From positions 1-64,000 of the forward strand of contig JAEUTO010000011.1 in NCBI GenBank assembly GCA_016787785.1: a DNA stretch of 64,000 nt. The letters are read 5' to 3'. The DNA is from Bacteroidia bacterium (GTDB taxonomy: Bacteria; Bacteroidota; Bacteroidia; B-17B0; Aurantibacillaceae). Position numbers and translations under genes: made by a program. Position 1 is the first letter of the stretch. The number at the start of each line of letters is the position of its first letter. Positions 20,207 through 29,663 of the stretch are shown piece by piece. Under the pieces are notes generated by a model. It was not told the DNA's origin. It was given only the letters and a program-made list of their open reading frames with translations, and did not search any database.

Positions 20207-21700
20207 ATGGAACAATTTGGCATTATGGATCAATACGACCTGATCGTTATTGGAGGCGGTCCGAGCGGATATGCCGGGGCCATGCGCGCCATTGATTTTG
20301 GTAAAAAAGTTCTATTGATAGAAAAAAAACGTGTTGGCGGATCGGGTATTTACGATGGCGTATTAACCTCTAAAACCTTATGGGAACAAGCTTTAAAGGT
20401 TTCTTCAATTAGAGAAATGATCCCCGATTACGATGTTAATTTTGAAACCATTTCTAATATTGTAAATGAAGCTGTGTTTGAGCGCAAAACTCAAATGACC
20501 GTGCATTTAAAACTTCTCGAAAAATTAGAACGTCGGTTATTTTATTATGAAAAAGGTACGGCGTTTATTGAAGACAGAAACACCGTTCGCATTACAAAAG
20601 AAGATGGTTCAATAAAACATGTTACGGCAGATAATATTTTAATTGCAACCGGTAGTCGCCCAAGAGTACCGGCAAATATTAAAGTTGACGAACAAATAAT
20701 TGTTACCAGCGATGGCATAAAGAATTTTAAATCATTCCCAAAAAGTATGGTTGTGCTGGGAGCTGGTGTTATTGGTTGTGAGTTTGCTACTATATTTTCA
20801 TCGTTCGGAAAAACAAAAATTACCTTAATAGATAAAGCCGCGCGCATTTTACCATTCGAAGATGAAGACATTGCAGAAGTTATTAAAGATAATTTAGAAG
20901 CCAGTGGCGCGCATGTTCATCAAGGTGCTTCTTTAAAAAGAATGGAAATTAAAAATGGTAAAGTTGAATATGAGTTAGAGTACTATGGCGGCAGAACAGA
21001 AATTCATAATGTAGAAAAAGCATTAATATCTATTGGTAGAATTCCAAATGTTGAAAATATTGGATTAGAAAATGTAGGTGTAAAATTAAATGAACGTGGT
21101 TGCGTTTGGGATGATGATACACAAACAAACATTAGTAATATTTATGTAGCCGGCGATGTTACTACCGAAATGGCTTTGGTAAATGTTGGTGAAAGAGAAG
21201 CGCGTCATGCTGTTGTAAGAATGTTTGGTCCAACGGTTAAACCACTGACGTATAAAAATATTAGTTCTATCATGTTCTTAAATCCTGAGGTAGCAGCCGT
21301 TGGGATGAACGAACAGGAGTGTGTTGCAAAAGGCATAGCACATAAAGTTGTAAAGCTTGATTACACTACAAATGCACGTGCCATTGCCATGCGCAAAACA
21401 AAAGGTTTTTTTAAAATAATTGTAACTAACGATAACGGTATGCGCATTTTAGGTATGCGTGTTGTTGGCGAGCATGCCAGCAGTGCTATACAAGCTGTGG
21501 CGTATTTGATACATACCAACCAGGGCATTCGCGAACTCGCTGATATGATGCACCCGCACCCAAGTATTATAGAAGGTGTGCAGGAATGTTTACGCATGCT
21601 TTTAAATAAGTCTATTTACAAACCTTATGTTTTTAAGGATCGCCTAAAATGCTACATCTGCGAAAGCGGCGTTTGCACGCCCGTTGAGAGCTTGGTTTAA
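20207..21700 (+). CDS. FAD-dependent pyridine nucleotide oxidoreductase lacking the redox disulfide
   Basis: A protein of about 497 residues with the fold of dihydrolipoamide dehydrogenase / soluble transhydrogenase. It shows the FAD-binding IVIGGGPSGYAGAMRA near the N-terminus, the ATG-type motif ILIATGSRPRVP, the NAD(P) site VVLGAGVIGCEFATIFSSFG, and the second FAD motif NIYVAGDVTTE. Where the disulfide enzymes have GGTCLNVGCIPSK this one reads GGSGIYDGVLTSK, with both Cys replaced (residues 45-57). SthA transhydrogenases also lack one of the Cys. The C-terminus keeps HPHPSIIEGVQE and ends in an unusual Cys-containing tail (KCYICESGVC). A longer TTG-initiated frame begins at 20129; I prefer the ATG at 20207, with 20225 also possible. 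Possible hydride-transfer enzyme; substrate unknown. Confidence 0.8.
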   Translation: MEQFGIMDQYDLIVIGGGPSGYAGAMRAIDFGKKVLLIEKKRVGGSGIYDGVLTSKTLWEQALKVSSIREMIPDYDVNFETISNIVNEAVFERKTQMTVHLKLLEKLERRLFYYEKGTAFIEDRNTVRITKEDGSIKHVTADNILIATGSRPRVPANIKVDEQIIVTSDGIKNFKSFPKSMVVLGAGVIGCEFATIFSSFGKTKITLIDKAARILPFEDEDIAEVIKDNLEASGAHVHQGASLKRMEIKNGKVEYELEYYGGRTEIHNVEKALISIGRIPNVENIGLENVGVKLNERGCVWDDDTQTNISNIYVAGDVTTEMALVNVGEREARHAVVRMFGPTVKPLTYKNISSIMFLNPEVAAVGMNEQECVAKGIAHKVVKLDYTTNARAIAMRKTKGFFKIIVTNDNGMRILGMRVVGEHASSAIQAVAYLIHTNQGIRELADMMHPHPSIIEGVQECLRMLLNKSIYKPYVFKDRLKCYICESGVCTPVESLV

Positions 21701-21750
21701 ATGAGCCTATAAATTATCATTTTTTAAAGAATATTTTAGTATTTAAAAAG

Positions 21751-21758
21751 TATCTTTG
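21751..21758 (+). promoter_or_regulatory. Bacteroidota -7 box (TATCTTTG) for the histidine kinase gene
   Basis: Exact TAnnTTTG match ending only 7 bases before the ATG at 21766. If functional, the transcript would be almost leaderless. Confidence 0.5.
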
Positions 21759-21765
21759 CTAGGCA

Positions 21766-23307
21766 ATGAATAAACGGCTTTTATTAATAATTTCTATTTC
21801 CTTTTCGGTTGCACTTTTAATATTGATCTTTATACAGGTGTATTGGATCAATTATGATTTTGGTGTTAGGCAGGATCTTTTTGAACAGCGTGTTACCGAA
21901 GCTTTAAATATCACTGCTTCCAAATTAGAAAAATTAGATACTAAAGGTTCTTACAAAAAAATAAAAACCCGAACGCAAGGTATAACCTTTAATGTACCAG
22001 CTATAAATGGAAAACTTTCTGATCAAATAAATTTTAAACTCTTTAAAGAATCGAGTGTAGATAGTAATGGTTATTCGCACAGCGAGTTTGCTACAAAAGA
22101 TATTGTTGCCGATTCATTAAAGTTAGACCCTGCGGCAGCAAGTTTTTTGAAAGAGCTTAAAGAAAAATCACTCGGACTTCAGCAAAGCAATAACGATCTT
22201 TTTAATCCACTTAAGGGTTATAGTTTTTTTGATGAAACATCTACGCGAAATTATTATACCGACTTTAAACAAAAAGTTGACACACTTTTACTGGATTCTA
22301 TTTTAGGATTAGAATTAAAAAAACAAAATGTAAGAGCAAAATATAATTATTATTTAACGCTTCTTCATCCTGGCAGCGCGCATCACGCTAATTTAGTGAA
22401 TGCCGAAGCCTCAATGGATTCACTCGGTCCAGCCTATAAAGTAAATCTTTCGCCAAGTAATCGTTTTGTGGATCCTGAATATCTAATTGTACGTTTTCCA
22501 AATCAAAACAAAGATGTGTTCAAAGAAATGTGGCCCTTTATCATTATATCTATTATTGTAATAGTAATTCTTATTTTTTCTTTTTATTACATTATGGCCA
22601 ATAATCTTAAGCAGAAAAAACTATCTATAATAAAAAATGATTTTATTAGTAACATGACGCATGAGTTTAAAACACCCATCAGTACTATTTCATTGGCAAG
22701 CGAAATGTTGGGCGATGGAAGTATTTCACAAACTCCCGAAAAACAACAGCGTTATCTTAAAATGATTCGCGATGAAAATAAACGCTTAAGTGTTTTGGTA
22801 GAAAGTATTTTACAAACTTCTATTTTAGATAAGGGCGAGTTTATTCTTAAGCTCAGCGAAGTTGATGTGCATGAAATAATTAATTCGGCCATAAATAACA
22901 CACAGCTTTTAATAGATCAGCGTCAGGGCACCATCCAAACTCAATTGAATGCCAAGAAATTTAAGCTTCAGGCAGATAGGGTGCATTTAACCAATATCAT
23001 CTTTAATTTAATTGATAATGCTATAAAATACTCAAAGGGGGTTCCGGAGATATTGATCTCTACCAATAACACTGCCGAGGGTATTATGATAAGGGTAAAA
23101 GACAATGGTTTGGGTATTAGTAAAGAGAATCAACGCAAGATCTTCGATAAATTCTATAGAGTGCCAACGGGTAACGTTCACAACGTAAAAGGCTTTGGCT
23201 TAGGACTTTCCTACGTTTTAGCCGTAGTTTTAAAACATAATGGCACCATTTCTGTTGATAGTGAATTAGGAAAAGGCAGCACCTTTAATGTGCATTTACC
23301 CATTTGA
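21766..23307 (+). CDS. two-component sensor histidine kinase
   Basis: A 513-residue inner-membrane kinase. One membrane span lies at about 5-27, a periplasmic sensor region of about 230 residues follows, and a second span lies at about 258-280 (FIIISIIVIVILIFSFYYIM). The HisKA dimerization box is FISNMTHEFKTPISTIS with the phospho-accepting His. The ATPase domain shows the N box (NLIDNAIKYS), G1 (DNGLGIS), F box (FDKFYRVPTG) and G2 (GFGLGLSYV). The sensor region has no recognisable fold, so the signal is unknown. The response regulator gene follows 73 bases downstream and is the likely partner. Confidence 0.93.
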   Translation: MNKRLLLIISISFSVALLILIFIQVYWINYDFGVRQDLFEQRVTEALNITASKLEKLDTKGSYKKIKTRTQGITFNVPAINGKLSDQINFKLFKESSVDSNGYSHSEFATKDIVADSLKLDPAAASFLKELKEKSLGLQQSNNDLFNPLKGYSFFDETSTRNYYTDFKQKVDTLLLDSILGLELKKQNVRAKYNYYLTLLHPGSAHHANLVNAEASMDSLGPAYKVNLSPSNRFVDPEYLIVRFPNQNKDVFKEMWPFIIISIIVIVILIFSFYYIMANNLKQKKLSIIKNDFISNMTHEFKTPISTISLASEMLGDGSISQTPEKQQRYLKMIRDENKRLSVLVESILQTSILDKGEFILKLSEVDVHEIINSAINNTQLLIDQRQGTIQTQLNAKKFKLQADRVHLTNIIFNLIDNAIKYSKGVPEILISTNNTAEGIMIRVKDNGLGISKENQRKIFDKFYRVPTGNVHNVKGFGLGLSYVLAVVLKHNGTISVDSELGKGSTFNVHLPI

Positions 23308-23380
23308 TAATAAATGTTAAAATTGTTAAAATGGCACAGTAAGTGTTTACCTTTAAGTAAATAATTTAACATTTAAAAAG

Positions 23381-24082
23381 ATGGAAACTGTTAAAACAAG
23401 AATACTTTTAGTGGAAGACGATCCAAGCTTAGGACCTCTTTTGCAAGAATATTTAGACGCAAAGGGTTTTGAAACTAAGTTGGCCGATGATGGCAAAAAA
23501 GGTGCCGATATATTCTTTAAAGGCGCTTTTGATCTGCTTCTTTTAGACGTGATGATGCCGGTAAAAGACGGTTTAACATTAGCAAAAGAAATTAGAGTTA
23601 GCGATAAGAACATACCGATTATATTTTTGACTGCTAAAAGCATGAAAGAAGATACGATCGAAGGTTTTAGCGCAGGCGCTGATGATTATATTACAAAACC
23701 ATTTAGTATGGAAGAATTATTGGCCCGTGTTACCGCAGTGTTAAGACGTACCAATAAAATTCGTTCATCTGAAAGCGAAGAAGTAAATTTTAAAATAGGC
23801 AAATACCAATTCAATTCTGAAAAACAAATTTTACAGCATGATGGTATTGAGCAAAAATTAACTACTAAAGAAAGTCAGTTGTTACGTTTGTTATGCGTTC
23901 ATCAAAACGATGTTTTAGATAGAACCTTTGCTTTAAAATCTATTTGGCAAGACGATAATTACTTTAATGGCCGTAGTATGGACGTTTATATTGCAAAACT
24001 TCGTAAGTATTTAAAAGACGATTCTAAAGTTGAGATCATCAATATTCATGGTAAAGGATTTAAACTTTTAGTTAACCAATAA
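23381..24082 (+). CDS. OmpR/PhoB-family response regulator
   Basis: A 233-residue regulator. The receiver domain (about 5-125) shows the acidic pair LVEDD, the phosphorylated Asp in LLLLDVMMP, the Thr of FLTAK and the Lys of DDYITKPF. The C-terminal winged-helix DNA-binding domain (about 135-230) shows LTTKESQLLRLLC, IWQDDNYFNGRSMDVYIAKL and the closing INIHGKGFKLLV. It should be phosphorylated by the kinase encoded just upstream. A strong terminator follows at 24106-24138. Confidence 0.95.
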   Translation: METVKTRILLVEDDPSLGPLLQEYLDAKGFETKLADDGKKGADIFFKGAFDLLLLDVMMPVKDGLTLAKEIRVSDKNIPIIFLTAKSMKEDTIEGFSAGADDYITKPFSMEELLARVTAVLRRTNKIRSSESEEVNFKIGKYQFNSEKQILQHDGIEQKLTTKESQLLRLLCVHQNDVLDRTFALKSIWQDDNYFNGRSMDVYIAKLRKYLKDDSKVEIINIHGKGFKLLVNQ

Positions 24083-24105
24083 ATAGTAGCATCATTTAAA
24101 TTCAT

Positions 24106-24138
24106 AAAAAAAACCCGCTTAAGTTAAGCGGGTTTTTT
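24106..24138 (+). terminator. bidirectional rho-independent terminator
   Basis: A perfect 10-bp stem AAACCCGCTT / AAGCGGGTTT with loop AAGTT, A-rich on the left and T-rich on the right. It ends the response regulator transcript and could also serve minus-strand transcripts. Confidence 0.92.
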
Positions 24139-24160
24139 ATTTGCCCATAAACTCAGTGTT

Positions 24161-24220
24161 TTATTTTATTAAAGTAACAACCACCTCATTCTGTTCGTTT
24201 TTTCTTTGTTGAACCCTAGT
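24161..24220 (-). pseudogene. possible relic of a T9SS type B gene 3' end
   Basis: On the minus strand the last codons read VVVTLIK then stop. The final bases (24161-24180) match 19 of 20 bases at the end of the adjacent giant gene (24296-24315), whose C-terminus is HVTLMK. Both ends are followed by a terminator at a similar distance (about 20 bases). The reading frame is closed by a stop 19 codons upstream, so only a remnant remains. A chance match of a short AT-rich stretch is possible. Confidence 0.3.
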
Positions 24221-24248
24221 TCACGATGAATTTAAAATTCTTTACTGC

Positions 24249-24277
24249 AAAAAAAATCCCCAACTTTCGTTGAGGAT
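24249..24277 (-). terminator. rho-independent terminator after the giant type B protein gene
   Basis: On the minus strand a 9-bp stem (ATCCTCAAC / GTTGGGGAT, one wobble) closes a GAAA tetraloop and is followed by about eight T. It lies 19 bases past the stop at 24296. Confidence 0.9.
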
Positions 24278-24295
24278 CTTTTATTTTATCATTTA

Positions 24296-27200
24296 TTATT
24301 TCATTAAAGTAACATGTCCGGTTTTGTTATGGATCTTACCATCAATGTCTTTAAATTTAATTTTGTAAACATAAACATCGCTTTTTAAAGGCTCATCTCC
24401 TCTGTTTTTAACAGTACCATTCCAACCCACTGTTGCATCTTTGGTTGAGAATAATTGCTCACCCCAACGATCGAACACATCTAAGCTGTATGTTTTAAGA
24501 TCTAAACCATATGGCGAGAATACCGGAATAAAGTAATCATTTAAACCATCGTAATTTGGCGTGAATGAATTTGGTATGTAAATTCCAAAGTCGTTCTTCA
24601 CCTGGATCACTTTACTTACAACATCTTTACAACCATGAATTGTAGTAGCTGTTAAAGTAATTTCATAATCACCAGCTTGCGGGAAGATCACTTTTGGATC
24701 TACATCATTTAACTGGTAAAGATTTCCTATTTGCCACTGATAAGTGCTGTGTCCCAAGATTGTTGTTAAGTTAGAGAACTGAACTTCTGGAGTTGCTATT
24801 GTAACTTCGTCTGGGTTGTAGCTAAAGCCTGCATGCGGTACTTCATAAACTTCTATCGGATGATCTAACACGGCTTGTGTAGAACAACCGATCTCATCTT
24901 GATAGTTAAATGTTACGGTATACGAACCCGGATTTGCATAAACGTGAGTAAGAGATAATCCTGGTTGCGGGTCTGACCCGTCACCTAAATTCCAAAGACC
25001 TGTTCCGTTGTTTGCACTTGGCGTATTAAGGATAACCTCAACAGGCGCACAACCTTTATCAATATTACTTAAGATAGAAACAACAGGAAGATCGTTAACC
25101 TGAATGCGTATTGCGCTTGTATCAGGACATAAACTTGCTGTAGGCATAGAGTGCGTTAAATAAGTAATAACGTTATTATTCCCTATGTTAGCATTTGCAG
25201 GAGTAAAGATACTTCCAACAACACCCGGTCCATTCCAAAGTCCACCTGGATTTTGAACGATACTATTTAAATTAACAGGCGCATCATTTCTGCAATATGG
25301 CCCTGCATATTTCGCAAAATCTGCAGATACAAATTGTTCAATTGTAACAGTTGTAGTTGCAAAAGCAATACAAGGTCCAGATGTAACAGTGTAATTAATT
25401 AAGTTATCGCCAATGATACCGAAGGATGGGCTGAAGCCACCACTTGGAGTTGTAGCTCCATTATTAACACCGCTAAACACGCCACCTAAAGGCGAAACCT
25501 GTAATTGAATCGGAGCAGCAACATTACAGAAAGGTCCTGCCTTAGTGATAGCCGGAGGAGCTAAAGAGAATACATTAACAGCTAATGTTGCTTGCGCAGG
25601 ACATAAACCGCTTGGCGAAGAAGAAGTATTGTAAGCTATAACGATACTTCCTACACCTGAAGTTGAAGGATTAAATAATGTTCCTGTAACGCCAGAACCA
25701 GTCCAGATACCCAGGTTATTTGTAGCAAGTGGTATTAAGTTTATTGCTGCATTTGTATTACACTGATCAGCTATACTACCTGTAATTACAGCGGGCACGT
25801 AAGCTTCAACAGAAATTGTTTTTGTATCAGATACGTTACAGGTGTTTGTTCCTATAACATAGGTAACAACATTAGGGCCTATCGAAGCAAGCGATGGGCT
25901 AAATGTACCAGCAGTATTATTATACGCAGTTGCTGTCCATGTTCCGCTATTAGGCGCAACAGCTAAAGCAAAATTAGGTGCGTTGTTACATATTGGGCCA
26001 GCTTGAACAATTGTCGGTTGTGGTGGGTTTAACACCGACACCAATAACTGTCTTGTATCCGGACACAATGTTGTATTAGGTGCAGAAGTTGTGTTGTAGT
26101 TTAATGTATAAATAGCAGTTGGTAAACCAACCGGGTTAAATGAATACGTTCCAACAACACCAGTGCCTGACCAAACACCATTTACAGTACTTTGAACAAT
26201 GGCATTTAAATTGGCGGCCGGACTAGTAACACATAAGTTACCCACTGACCCTGTTAGAGCAGCAGTATTAAATTGCGATACATTAAACGATGCCGTATTT
26301 GTAGCAACGCAGGTACCAATACCCACCGAATACATAAATGTATTTGTTCCAATTGCTGCTAACGATGGTGTAATAACACCAGTGTTAAGATTGATAGGAA
26401 GTGAAGCAACGCTTGTTGTAAATGTTCCACCAGTAGGAGTAACTGTGATTGTTATTGGCGATGCATTTGTACAAAACTCGTTTATTGGAGTAATTGTAGG
26501 CGTTACAGGATTAACAACTGTTACAGCAAACGTATTTGTTATTGGACAGTTTACAAATGTTGGCGTTACAACAACTGAGTAGTTTAGTGTTGTAGCTGTA
26601 CCTGGCAAAGTAGTTGGTGTAACAATACTTGTAGATTGAGTTGTGCTCGACAAGAATGTTGCAGGCGACCATGCAAACGTAAACATATTTGCAGTAGTTG
26701 TAGGACAGTTACCAAACTTACTATTAGGCCTGTTTGGAGACAATCCAGCAAACCCGGCGGTTCCGCAAATTGAAGTCATGTTAAAACCGTAGTTAAATAC
26801 TGTAGAGTTGTAAGTTGTTGGGGTATAAAAACATGTTGCACCAATAAATTGCCAGTTTGCCGGATTTTGACAAAGATCAACTAAGATGTTTGAAGTGCCA
26901 TCCCAGAAATACGGTGTAGCAAAGTTATGTTGGTTCCAACCAGTTACAGGGGTATAATTTGGATTGTTATATACCTGGGTTAAACCAACGTTATCCATTG
27001 TTGTTACAACAGAAGCGGTAGTACATTTAATTTTAATAGTATAACCGGGAATATTATTTATACCATTCACCGCGCTACAGTTAAAAGATAAGCTTGTTAA
27101 ATAGCCGGGCATAACACCGGCTGCGGTTAATTCCGATGCTCTGTATAAAATTTGTGTACGATGTGAATAATAGTATTTCGAATACGGTTGAGGGAATTGC

Positions 27201-29464
27201 CATTGTTGGCCAACCGTACTAGAGTTACCTATTTGAGCAACATTTGGATTTCCACAAGCCGGCCCAACACCTGTATTAGAACAAGGCGTACCCACTATTT
27301 GATTAACAAGATTCACTGATGTAGTAACATTATTACCCTGACATATTGTAGGTGTGAGTGGCGCTATATTATAAGTAAAGGTATAGGGTGTTACTGTAAA
27401 TGTTGTAGTGTACTTACAAGATCCATCAAAAGCGACGACACTATATGTACCACCAGCTAAACCAGTTGGAACAAATGTGTTTGAAGCGGTTGGTGTTAAG
27501 TTCACTGAATAAACCGGCCCGCTTGTTGAGAATACCTGATATGAATTTAAACCCGCAGGTGCATTTGCGGCAGGCGTAATTACAACTGCAGCAGTACCAT
27601 TGGTAGCGGCAGGACAAATAACTCCAATACTAGGAACAGATACAGCACCTGGAGGTGTTGATTGAAGCGTATATTTTACCGAGTCTTTACACCCTTGAGG
27701 AGTAACATACGATAACCAATAAACAGCGCCGTTAAGCGGGTTGTTTACTGTGTAGTTTGGCGCTGTACCAAGAGGTGCCGGAATAGGTGTTAGGTTATTA
27801 TACCATTGAAAGTTAGTTCCCCCGACCGTAGTTAGATAAGCCTGGCTACCGCAAAACGGTTTCGTAAATTGAAATAGGTTAGGTGGTGATGTACCAATTA
27901 CAAATGTGGATGTTGCTGTACCACAACTACCGCCACCACCTTGTACAGCAATAGAGTATGAGCCAGGTGGTAAGTTATTTATAACAGATGCGGTGGATGC
28001 AGTTAAATTAAGTGTAGGATTTGAAATGCTTGTATAGGTATACGTTATTTGCGAACTACTACCCGAAGCAAATACCGTTGCAGCACCGCTGGCCCCGCCG
28101 GGACAAGTTGACGCTGTTGCTATACCATTAATATAAACGCTTGAAACTTTAATTGTATCTATTGCAGTGAATGTACAACCAGAAGCCGAAACCATTGTAA
28201 CAGTAAATACCTGACCTGCAGCAACTGGCGAAACAGTAATTGTTGGTGCATTAGCTAATGTGGGTGTATATTGAACCGCAGCAGGTCCAGTCCATTGGTA
28301 TGATGCGTAACCTAAAGGTGCAACTATACTTGCTACGTTTGAACCAAAACAGAAACTAACAGGACCGCCAACCGGACCACCATTACCACCCAAACCACTT
28401 CCAACTAAATTACCACCACATTTCGCATCAAAAAAACAAGAACCGTGATGAGCACCACCGTTACAATCACCACTGGTAACTTTAATAGTAACACAAGAAC
28501 CTAAATATGGAGTTAAGTCAATATACTTTACAACCCAGTTTGTCCAAGACACAAGTGTAGTTGGATCTACAGTATATCCGGGTACACCAGAAGTACAACC
28601 CGACCCTGAAGGTGTTAAACTGATTGAAGAACAAGGAAGGGGTTGACCCGCGCAATTATATAAATCTACTTTAAAGAAAGGTTGATCACAGCAAGCATGG
28701 CCTGATCCATCCCATGAACCTGCATAAGCAAATTGAAATAATGTATTAGCTGCCGTTACAGGAAATGTTTGTTTGATCTGATTGATCAAAACTCCTGGGT
28801 TTGTATTACCCATGCGGATAACTCTTGTTCCTCCTAATGGTGAGTGAGGAAGTGATCCAAGGTACTGTACAGCAGCAATTGGTGTTGCTACAACCGAAAA
28901 TTCCGGACTACCATTAGCTCCATAATTAGGTGTAACACAAGCACCACCGTTTGGAAATCCATTGTTACCACTACCAATTGTCCACCCCGCTACCGCTAAT
29001 CCTGTATTATAAACGCCAACCGGAGTTGCCTCAAAGTCTTCGTTAACACAAGGCGCAACCAAAACAGAGTTAGTGCCACTTCCGGGAGGCTTGTTACCAA
29101 ATGATGTAGGATCCGGAGCAGCGTAACTTCCAATTTTATATTTTTGATTAATGAACTCACGTTTTTGCGTATTCATTACATACATGAACTCAGCTCCATA
29201 AAAGCCTCTACCTAAAAGTTGAGCTTTTAAAGTATTTTCATCAAAACCTTTTAATGAATCGGCATAAAAATGAACATAATTCTTAAAAGACGAGGCAGAG
29301 TTTAGATAATCTTGATTCTCAACAAAACCTTTCTTTACGTCTGTTACAACTTCACCTTGCGTTTGAGTATCAGAGTTATTCCCAATACTTTTATTTGTTT
29401 GCGCACTAACAGATAAATTGATTGTTAGTGTAAGAAACAACGCCGCTTTAAATAATCTTTTCAT
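24296..29464 (-). CDS. giant secreted protein with PKD domain and T9SS type B (gliding-associated) C-terminus
   Basis: A 1722-residue secreted protein. A signal peptide (MKRLFKAALFLTLTINLSVSA) is followed by the module DSLKGFDENTLKAQLLG ... TQKREFINQKYKI, then a jelly-roll-like domain (NEDFEATPVG, SPLGGTRVIRMGN, HACCDQPFFKVDLY, AHHGSCFFDAKC). Long Ig-like repeat regions contain TLYNTTS-like and GTNTFMYSVG-like segments, many starting with a P-x-I-x-x-A-G-P-x-C pattern. A PKD domain (LWNLGDGSDPQPG, YANPGSYTVTFNY) and the gliding motility-associated C-terminal domain close it (YIPNSFTPNYDGLNDYFIP, DVFDRWGEQLF, SDVYVYKIKFKD, KTGHVTLMK). Type B domains direct export and surface attachment by the T9SS. 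Adhesive role inferred. A terminator with a GAAA loop follows. Confidence 0.92.
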   Translation of the reverse strand: MKRLFKAALFLTLTINLSVSAQTNKSIGNNSDTQTQGEVVTDVKKGFVENQDYLNSASSFKNYVHFYADSLKGFDENTLKAQLLGRGFYGAEFMYVMNTQKREFINQKYKIGSYAAPDPTSFGNKPPGSGTNSVLVAPCVNEDFEATPVGVYNTGLAVAGWTIGSGNNGFPNGGACVTPNYGANGSPEFSVVATPIAAVQYLGSLPHSPLGGTRVIRMGNTNPGVLINQIKQTFPVTAANTLFQFAYAGSWDGSGHACCDQPFFKVDLYNCAGQPLPCSSISLTPSGSGCTSGVPGYTVDPTTLVSWTNWVVKYIDLTPYLGSCVTIKVTSGDCNGGAHHGSCFFDAKCGGNLVGSGLGGNGGPVGGPVSFCFGSNVASIVAPLGYASYQWTGPAAVQYTPTLANAPTITVSPVAAGQVFTVTMVSASGCTFTAIDTIKVSSVYINGIATASTCPGGASGAATVFASGSSSQITYTYTSISNPTLNLTASTASVINNLPPGSYSIAVQGGGGSCGTATSTFVIGTSPPNLFQFTKPFCGSQAYLTTVGGTNFQWYNNLTPIPAPLGTAPNYTVNNPLNGAVYWLSYVTPQGCKDSVKYTLQSTPPGAVSVPSIGVICPAATNGTAAVVITPAANAPAGLNSYQVFSTSGPVYSVNLTPTASNTFVPTGLAGGTYSVVAFDGSCKYTTTFTVTPYTFTYNIAPLTPTICQGNNVTTSVNLVNQIVGTPCSNTGVGPACGNPNVAQIGNSSTVGQQWQFPQPYSKYYYSHRTQILYRASELTAAGVMPGYLTSLSFNCSAVNGINNIPGYTIKIKCTTASVVTTMDNVGLTQVYNNPNYTPVTGWNQHNFATPYFWDGTSNILVDLCQNPANWQFIGATCFYTPTTYNSTVFNYGFNMTSICGTAGFAGLSPNRPNSKFGNCPTTTANMFTFAWSPATFLSSTTQSTSIVTPTTLPGTATTLNYSVVVTPTFVNCPITNTFAVTVVNPVTPTITPINEFCTNASPITITVTPTGGTFTTSVASLPINLNTGVITPSLAAIGTNTFMYSVGIGTCVATNTASFNVSQFNTAALTGSVGNLCVTSPAANLNAIVQSTVNGVWSGTGVVGTYSFNPVGLPTAIYTLNYNTTSAPNTTLCPDTRQLLVSVLNPPQPTIVQAGPICNNAPNFALAVAPNSGTWTATAYNNTAGTFSPSLASIGPNVVTYVIGTNTCNVSDTKTISVEAYVPAVITGSIADQCNTNAAINLIPLATNNLGIWTGSGVTGTLFNPSTSGVGSIVIAYNTSSSPSGLCPAQATLAVNVFSLAPPAITKAGPFCNVAAPIQLQVSPLGGVFSGVNNGATTPSGGFSPSFGIIGDNLINYTVTSGPCIAFATTTVTIEQFVSADFAKYAGPYCRNDAPVNLNSIVQNPGGLWNGPGVVGSIFTPANANIGNNNVITYLTHSMPTASLCPDTSAIRIQVNDLPVVSILSNIDKGCAPVEVILNTPSANNGTGLWNLGDGSDPQPGLSLTHVYANPGSYTVTFNYQDEIGCSTQAVLDHPIEVYEVPHAGFSYNPDEVTIATPEVQFSNLTTILGHSTYQWQIGNLYQLNDVDPKVIFPQAGDYEITLTATTIHGCKDVVSKVIQVKNDFGIYIPNSFTPNYDGLNDYFIPVFSPYGLDLKTYSLDVFDRWGEQLFSTKDATVGWNGTVKNRGDEPLKSDVYVYKIKFKDIDGKIHNKTGHVTLMK

Positions 29465-29609
29465 AGTATATGTTATTTTATATTGTAAAACTAAGGTATA
29501 AGCCGAAAATGCAGCTATTTTTCACTCATTTATGTGATAATCTCACGAATTGAAACGACCAATTGGCAGATTTTAACATTTTAAAAGGCCGTTTTTGTCG
29601 ATTTATGCC

Positions 29610-29635
29610 AAAAAAAAGGTCGACAAATGCCGACC
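29610..29635 (-). terminator. rho-independent terminator after the BI-1 family gene
   Basis: On the minus strand a 5-bp GC-rich stem (GGTCG / CGACC) with an 8-base loop is followed by eight T. It lies 29 bases past the stop at 29664. Confidence 0.7.
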
Positions 29636-29663
29636 CACAAAATTTCTAAAATTTTAGTTTTTC

